Source: Cristatella mucedo (lineage: Eukaryota; Bryozoa; Phylactolaemata; Cristatellidae). Taken from it: a stretch of 64,000 nucleotides of DNA. A model generated the notes under the pieces. That model was given only the letters and a program-made list of their open reading frames with translations, was not told the DNA's origin and made no database searches. Position 1 is the first letter of the stretch, and every line of letters starts with the position of its first letter. Shown here piece after piece: positions 59,125-64,000 of the stretch. Location of the stretch: assembly GCA_009760855.2 (NCBI GenBank), contig WPIO01000007.1, positions 9,993,501 to 10,057,500 on the forward strand. Direction: 5' to 3'. A program made the translations under genes and the position numbers.

Positions 59125-59433
59125 TTGTTGCTCGAATGCTGTGGCAATCTCATAGTCGTGTATGCCCTTACGGCATGTATGCCCGACATGTTTTGGCAAA
59201 CAAGGACGGTAGCCTGCATCCGAAGCACAAAGGCCATTGGCAAACGATGGATGAGGTGGCTACGTCATTTTGAGGACTACGTCCTCGAGGGAGCTATCGG
59301 GGATGCATTGGTGCTGCACTACACTGGCGACGATATGTTCGACCTAAGCTTTCGTTTTAATGTTGACCATGACCAGGGCCCCAACAGGCTTAGCAAAAGC
59401 CGCTCAGTCAGAGCATACAGCTCATGCGGATGA
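59125..59433 (+). pseudogene. possible LTR-retrotransposon gag remnant
   Basis: The frame contains GKRWMRWLRHFEDYVLEG and, nine residues on, LHYTGDDMFDLSF. This Trp-x2-Trp...Phe-Glu-x-Tyr...LHYxGDD pattern resembles the core of Ty3/gypsy-type gag proteins of invertebrates. No zinc knuckle, protease, RT or LTR is seen nearby, so at most an isolated fragment survives. The call rests on a short motif only. Confidence 0.4.
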
Positions 59434-59856
59434 ACTAGAACCGGAAGCTTCCCGGGTCGCCATCGGTGTCTACAACGACGGCTCGAGTGGAGCCGCTGTG
59501 TGAACAGTGCCGCTCGCGCATACAGCGACATCGGTGTATGATATCTCGTCAGCCTGGCCTGTGGGTTCGGTCGACTCTCGGCTTGCAGGCTCATCAGGCC
59601 TGCGGCTTGTCAGACCTTCGACTTGCGGCTCATTGCCTCCAACGAGCAACACACCGGAATGCCGAGTACTTAAGCTGCTGAACTCCTGCCACAAAGAGCC
59701 AATCGTATAGCAGCCATCGGCCCAACTTGCTCAGGTCTGCTGCATGCTGTGTTAACCGACCTTCGATGCCCCGTGCTGTCTACGGACCAGTTTGCTTAGT
59801 GGCCCTCGGCCCTCTGTGCTGCTGAGTCTTTGCCCAGGGCTAAAGTGCTCTCTCTC
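59434..59856. other. gene-less stretch
   Basis: Nothing recognised. Confidence 0.45.
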
Positions 59857-60090
59857 TCCCTCCCTCCCTCCCTCCTTCCATCCCTCCCCTCCCTCCCTCC
59901 CTCCCTCCCTCCCTCCCTCCCTCCCTCCCTCCCTCCCTCCCTCCCTCCCTCCCTCCCTCCCTCCCTCCCTCTCTCCCTCCCTCCCTCCCTCCCTCCCTCC
60001 CTCCCTCCCTCCCTCCCTCCCTCCCTCCCTCCCTCCCTCCCTCCCTCCCTCCCTCCCTCCCTCCCTCCCTCCCTCCCTCCCTCCCTCCCT
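59857..60090. repeat. CCCT tetranucleotide array, about 58 units
   Basis: A nearly perfect CCCT (AGGG) run of about 230 bases, ending directly at a SINE. Long artefactual ORFs (SLPP or GGRE repeats) arise on both strands. Confidence 0.95.
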
Positions 60091-60093
60091 CAT

Positions 60094-60205
60094 TCTCTTC
60101 ACGACCCAGGTCGTGGGTTTGTCTTGCAGTGGGCGATTCTTTATTGGCCATTGCAAGCGGTGGTGATAGCCTTTAAGGCTCTTTTGCCGCTATATAAATG
60201 AAGCT
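60094..60205 (+). mobile_element. tRNA-derived SINE, family 1, truncated head
   Basis: CACGACCCAGGTCGTGGGTT (a shortened palindrome and damaged B box), body GCCATTGCAAGCGGTGGTG, and tail CGCTATATAAATGAAGCT. It abuts the CCCT array. Confidence 0.75.
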
Positions 60206-61330
60206 TTGCCTTGCGTTACTTTTTGTTTGCTGTGCAGCCAACTGTCCATTGCGTTTAGTGTCCCCCTGCTCTGCTGGCCATGAGTGGTGTTGAGCTGCCC
60301 CTTTCGTTGTTCTGCTCTGCTGAGCTGAGCTCAAGCCGGTGTGCCGTGTGGCTCAGGCCCTGCCATCCCAAGAGGTTGACCGCTGGTTGACCGAATGTAG
60401 GGAGCGGTGCAGCTGCACTGCTTGGAGGTCCGCCTGTCTTACCGGCCAGTAATACACAAACTTCGTGTCGGCCTGCAGTCTGCCTTGATTATTGATCTTC
60501 GGCTAGCCTTTTATGACGACCGACCGACTGCCCTGCTTGGCCCGTAGTGCTCACAAGCATTTATGCTGGTTGCTCTCAGATGCTGCTGTACCTACAAGGC
60601 TTTATGCCGACTGTCGAGTTTCTGAGCACCTCCATAGCAAAGCTTCCCTGGTGATCAGAAAGCATTATGTGGTGACTAGAGACAGAAGCGACAATGACCC
60701 ACGCCCCGTAAGACGATGGTCGACCTTCGACGAATACTCTCACACTCGGTTCGGACACCAGTTTCCCCACCGTGAAACTATATCAGTGACTTTGCTTGCC
60801 ATTAAATGCTGCCAGCAGTGCTAGTAGAGCAGGCAGTTTGGTCAAGCCGCCCCCCCCCCCCCGTTGTACATCACACAATTCATGTGCCTAGGACTTCCTT
60901 CCGGGCGGGTGGCTTGGAAAATACTGACCTGTGATTTACCAAGTACCCATTGTTGTGCACACACATACTTCATTGGGTTCACTATCGTTTACACCCATTG
61001 CCCCCTGCTGTATACATGACAGAGCCCAAGTAATAAAACAAGGCATCGCTTTAAAATCGATGGGTGGCTTGATCTCCAGATGCAAACCGGTAGCTGATTC
61101 TCGACCAGAGTCTCCTTGTCGAGGTGGGTTGAGAATGGCCGTCGATGGGCATTCCCAATCTCTGCCATTGCTGCTGCCACTGCTCGAACGACAACAAGCT
61201 TGGGTGCTGTGCAGCCTGAGATGCCTTTGTCTTGGCCGAGCCTTCGTGACCCCGAGCTCCTACAAGAGTGAGGAGCTCTAGGTCCTCTCGGCAATGCAGT
61301 ACCATCCGAGATCCCCAAAAATAAAAATAC
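60206..61330. other. gene-less stretch
   Basis: No gene recognised; a C run lies at 60851-60862. Confidence 0.5.
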
Positions 61331-61490
61331 TGGCTGATTTAACACCCTTTTTGTATAGCGACAGAGGAGCCTTTAAGGCTATCACCACCGCGTGCATCGG
61401 TGGTAAAGGATTGCCCACCACTCGATTCGAACCCACGACCTCGGGACAAGGAAGTCGAAGGCATTTGCTACCACTCGGGCACTGCTCTGC
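61331..61490 (-). mobile_element. tRNA-derived SINE, family 1
   Basis: In reverse orientation: tail GGCTGATTTAACACCC, body GCCTTTAAGGCTATCACCAC, B-box region GATTCGAACCCACGACC. The palindrome is partly decayed. Confidence 0.8.
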
Positions 61491-63428
61491 CAGAAGCAGT
61501 AAGCTCTGAACACTCGAAAGCCCCTTTGAGGAGCAGCCGTCGGCAGCCGAGGTTTGACCTGGATCGGTCCCGGGATCGCCACGGCTGCCACCTCAGGATT
61601 GGCTACGATGCAGCCTCACTCCTTGCATGTAGTGGGCTCGTGAGCCTGCGAGAGCATTCTTCGACCTTGCTCGGTTAATCGGCTGCATTGTGCATGCAAA
61701 CAGTCTGTCGAGTGCTATCAAACAACGACCCAGTGGCTTTCAATGCATTAGCAGAACCAGCAGTGCCAGCCGATCGCCATATTAGATACATTTCCGAAAC
61801 TAGTTTCAGCCCAGCTAGCTGGCTAGTTAATAATGTTACCAGTTTCTCGGTGCCAGTTAGGTTTGACAGCTGCCTTTCTGACATTGTAATGCCTGCCAAA
61901 ACAATGCCACCAGGTATCTACATTTCCGCTCCAGCGTCTGATCTGTTATTTCTGTGCTACTCGGTCGCCTGTTCCCCTAGTACAGCTTTGCATATCACTT
62001 GTTCTTCGAGGAAGGTTTCGGCAGCAGGCTGCAACACAAGCCATTTCAGCTTTGAGTACACAAGAAAGTCCCGTTCAGGCTAGTGAGCGCCTTGCCCTTG
62101 TTAGCTTTATCGAGTTAGCAGACCTGATGGCGACCGACACATGCCAGCATTGCAGCTTTCCCTTGCCCTCTCGGGCTCCTCTTCAAAGCAACCGGCGGCG
62201 ATGCAGTTGACTCGTCGATGAGTGAATCACGAATGGAGGGCCTGGGCGGCTCGTCGACTGCAATCTTGTGGCTTGCGGGACATGTACGTTTGCGGCCAAC
62301 CGAAGCTGATGTTCTCTCGCGGCTCGACCGCACGGCGATGCCAGCACCTTTAAAAGAAATTCCATTCGTGTCCTAGGACACCACTGCCGCTAGGGTACGC
62401 TCCTCGGCGACTTTTCTTCGCTGACTCGGCCAGCTGCAGGCGATGGGCGATTTGAAGAGGATGGGATTTGAAGAATAAAGGCCGCGGTGGACCTCAGCAG
62501 CAGGGTAAGGGGTTCGATTCGATCGCCCGATTAAGCGACTGGTTATCGTCGCGAGTTTCGCACTGGTCAATGCTTGCTCTCCTCTTTGAGGCTTTTTGCT
62601 TCTGGTGCCTCGATCTGACCTCGATCGATACGTAGTGAGCCCTGAGCAGAGGGCTATAGCGGCCGATCTGAGAACGTCTGAGAGCATGAGTTGTTTCTGT
62701 GCTGTCAAAACTTGAGCTTTCCAATGCTTCGGCTTTGCCATCGCCTCTACCCCCCCCCCCTTGGGGGAGGGTGCTTCTCTGCTGGCAGTACTATTAGTGG
62801 AGTATCTCAAGCTAGCTAGTTGTAGAACGATTGCCGTTGGTCAGACCCCTGCCGAAATACGGCAGGCGAGATACACGGCTGCCCTGGTAAATCTGCTGAG
62901 CGCATCGTCGGGGTGCTGGCTCTCGAGAAACCGGCATTGGTGTTGTCTCGAGAGGAATGGCTCTGCAGGAGTGTGGCGCCAGCCTCGACTTCGATCGAGC
63001 GCTTTGTTTTGGCTCGCCCACAAATGGACCGATGGTGGCAGAAGCAGCAGTGTGAGCGAGGCTGGAAGGCCACCGCAATCGCTCGTCCTCAGGCTTCGAG
63101 GCCAGCGGTTCCAGCGTGGGGGGTGGGGTGGGGTGGGGGAGGGGGCGGCAGCTCTGCTTTCGGCGGCCGAGTGGGGCGCTTCTTCGAGGACGAGAGGCTC
63201 GCCCAATGGGCGGTGTCCGTGACCGGCACTGGCTTCCGGATTGGTCCGGAACAGCAAGAGGTTATGGTAGCACTGGCCAGCGATCATTACGTCGGGCCAC
63301 CCTGGTCTGCCTCTGCACCAGCAACGATCGTAGCATCACATGCTACTGAGTGTAATGAAAGCCTCAGAAATGGTGTTCTCATTTTTTGAGGCAGTGTAAT
63401 ACCTCAAGCATCTCGGCTTCTGTAAGGC
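61491..63428. other. gene-less stretch
   Basis: No gene recognised. C/G runs at 62752-62768 and a GGGGTGG run near 63118-63145. ORFs on both strands (62373-62810 minus, 62761-63389 plus) lack domains. Confidence 0.45.
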
Positions 63429-63518
63429 TGCCTTCGCTAAGCAAATGTAAAGCGCCTAGAAAGAGATTTGGTTCTCTGAGGGCGCTTTATCAAGTGCATT
63501 ATTATTATTATTATTAAC
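63429..63518 (+). mobile_element. LINE 3' end with ATT tail
   Basis: GCAAATGTAAAGCGCCTAGA, then GGTTCTCTGAGGGCGCTTTA and an ATT repeat. Confidence 0.8.
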
Positions 63519-63789
63519 TCTGATGATCCTGCAGCACATCTATGATGGACGAGCAGATTGAACTCCTAGCTCACGTGACTAGTGAGCAACCGTCTTTCGG
63601 GACTTGCTGCTCTTGCTATTGGTGTCCGTCAATGATCTCCATTACTCTTCATGCTTTGTCATTTTTTATTTTTACTTTGCTGCTACCGCCGATCAGCTAG
63701 TGGCCAGTAGTAAAGATTGCTATTTTCACACTGCTGGGGTTTGAAAATTACACCGTCGGTACCGACTACCTTCGACTAGCACACTAGCG

Positions 63790-64000
63790 GTCTCGCCGAC
63801 CTGCACTGGCTACCAGTCAAGCAACGGATTGACTTCAAGGTTTTGTCGCTCACTTTTAGGTCCCTTCATTCTATGGCTCCAGCCTATCTCTCCGACATAC
63901 TCCTCCATCAGGCCAAGCATCGTACCACCCACTTTTCGGAATCCAACAGCCTAGAAATACCTCATACAAACCTCAAATCCTTTGGAGACCGTGCATTTAG
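63790..64000 (+). mobile_element. CR1-like LINE fragment, cut by window end
   Basis: The plus-strand frame reads LHWLPVKQRIDFKVLSLTF, then APAYLSDILLHQAKHRT and LKSFGDRAF, very close to the copy at 4817-5302, and runs off the window. Confidence 0.85.

Noticed and set aside
59752..60201. ORFs of SLPP or GGRE repeats
   Set aside because: Produced by the CCCT microsatellite.

Overview
This is a repeat-rich stretch of an animal nuclear genome. Introns with GT-AG borders, tRNA-derived SINEs, CR1/L2-like LINE fragments, microsatellites and a thyroid hormone receptor (nuclear receptor NR1A) gene point to a bilaterian invertebrate. The species cannot be named from the sequence.

Layout. Positions 1-6420 are AT-rich and hold a broken endogenous DNA virus or Polinton-class element: a capsid-like gene, an unknown gene, a tail-fibre-like gene, a retrovirus-type DDE integrase, and three small minus-strand ORFs. 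A SINE (3134-3312) and an internally deleted LINE (4588-5671) have inserted into it. Positions 6.4-25.9 kb carry no intact gene. They hold a possible TIR element (6634-7532), a diverged tandem array of about 170 bp (9.5-10.45 kb), a decayed transposon-type gene (17445-19110), GC3-rich coding fragments broken by a SINE (19531-20069), and scattered SINE and LINE pieces.

The centrepiece is a minus-strand thyroid hormone receptor gene with six recognisable coding exons between 34261 and 26095. Its two-zinc-finger DNA-binding domain, hinge and ligand-binding domain can be followed exon by exon, with compatible splice phases and no in-frame stop. Two features make it extraordinary. The hinge exon carries roughly 80 copies of an Ala/Pro-rich five-residue repeat. 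The last exon runs about 800 residues past the AF-2 helix and includes 17 copies of an 11-residue repeat plus poly-Ala, poly-Gln, His and Pro tracts. The predicted receptor is well over 1,500 residues, against roughly 400-500 for ordinary thyroid hormone receptors.

Upstream of the gene (34.2-40.2 kb) lies a very GC- and CpG-rich stretch that probably contains its promoter and 5' exons, interrupted by a PIF/Harbinger-like MITE with a TTA target duplication (36409-37128). Positions 40-64 kb show no convincing gene. They contain long microsatellites (TGTC, CT, CA, poly-G, CCCT), more SINE and LINE fragments, and a possible LTR-retrotransposon gag remnant near 59.2 kb.

All calls come from reading the sequence; no database search or structure prediction was run.
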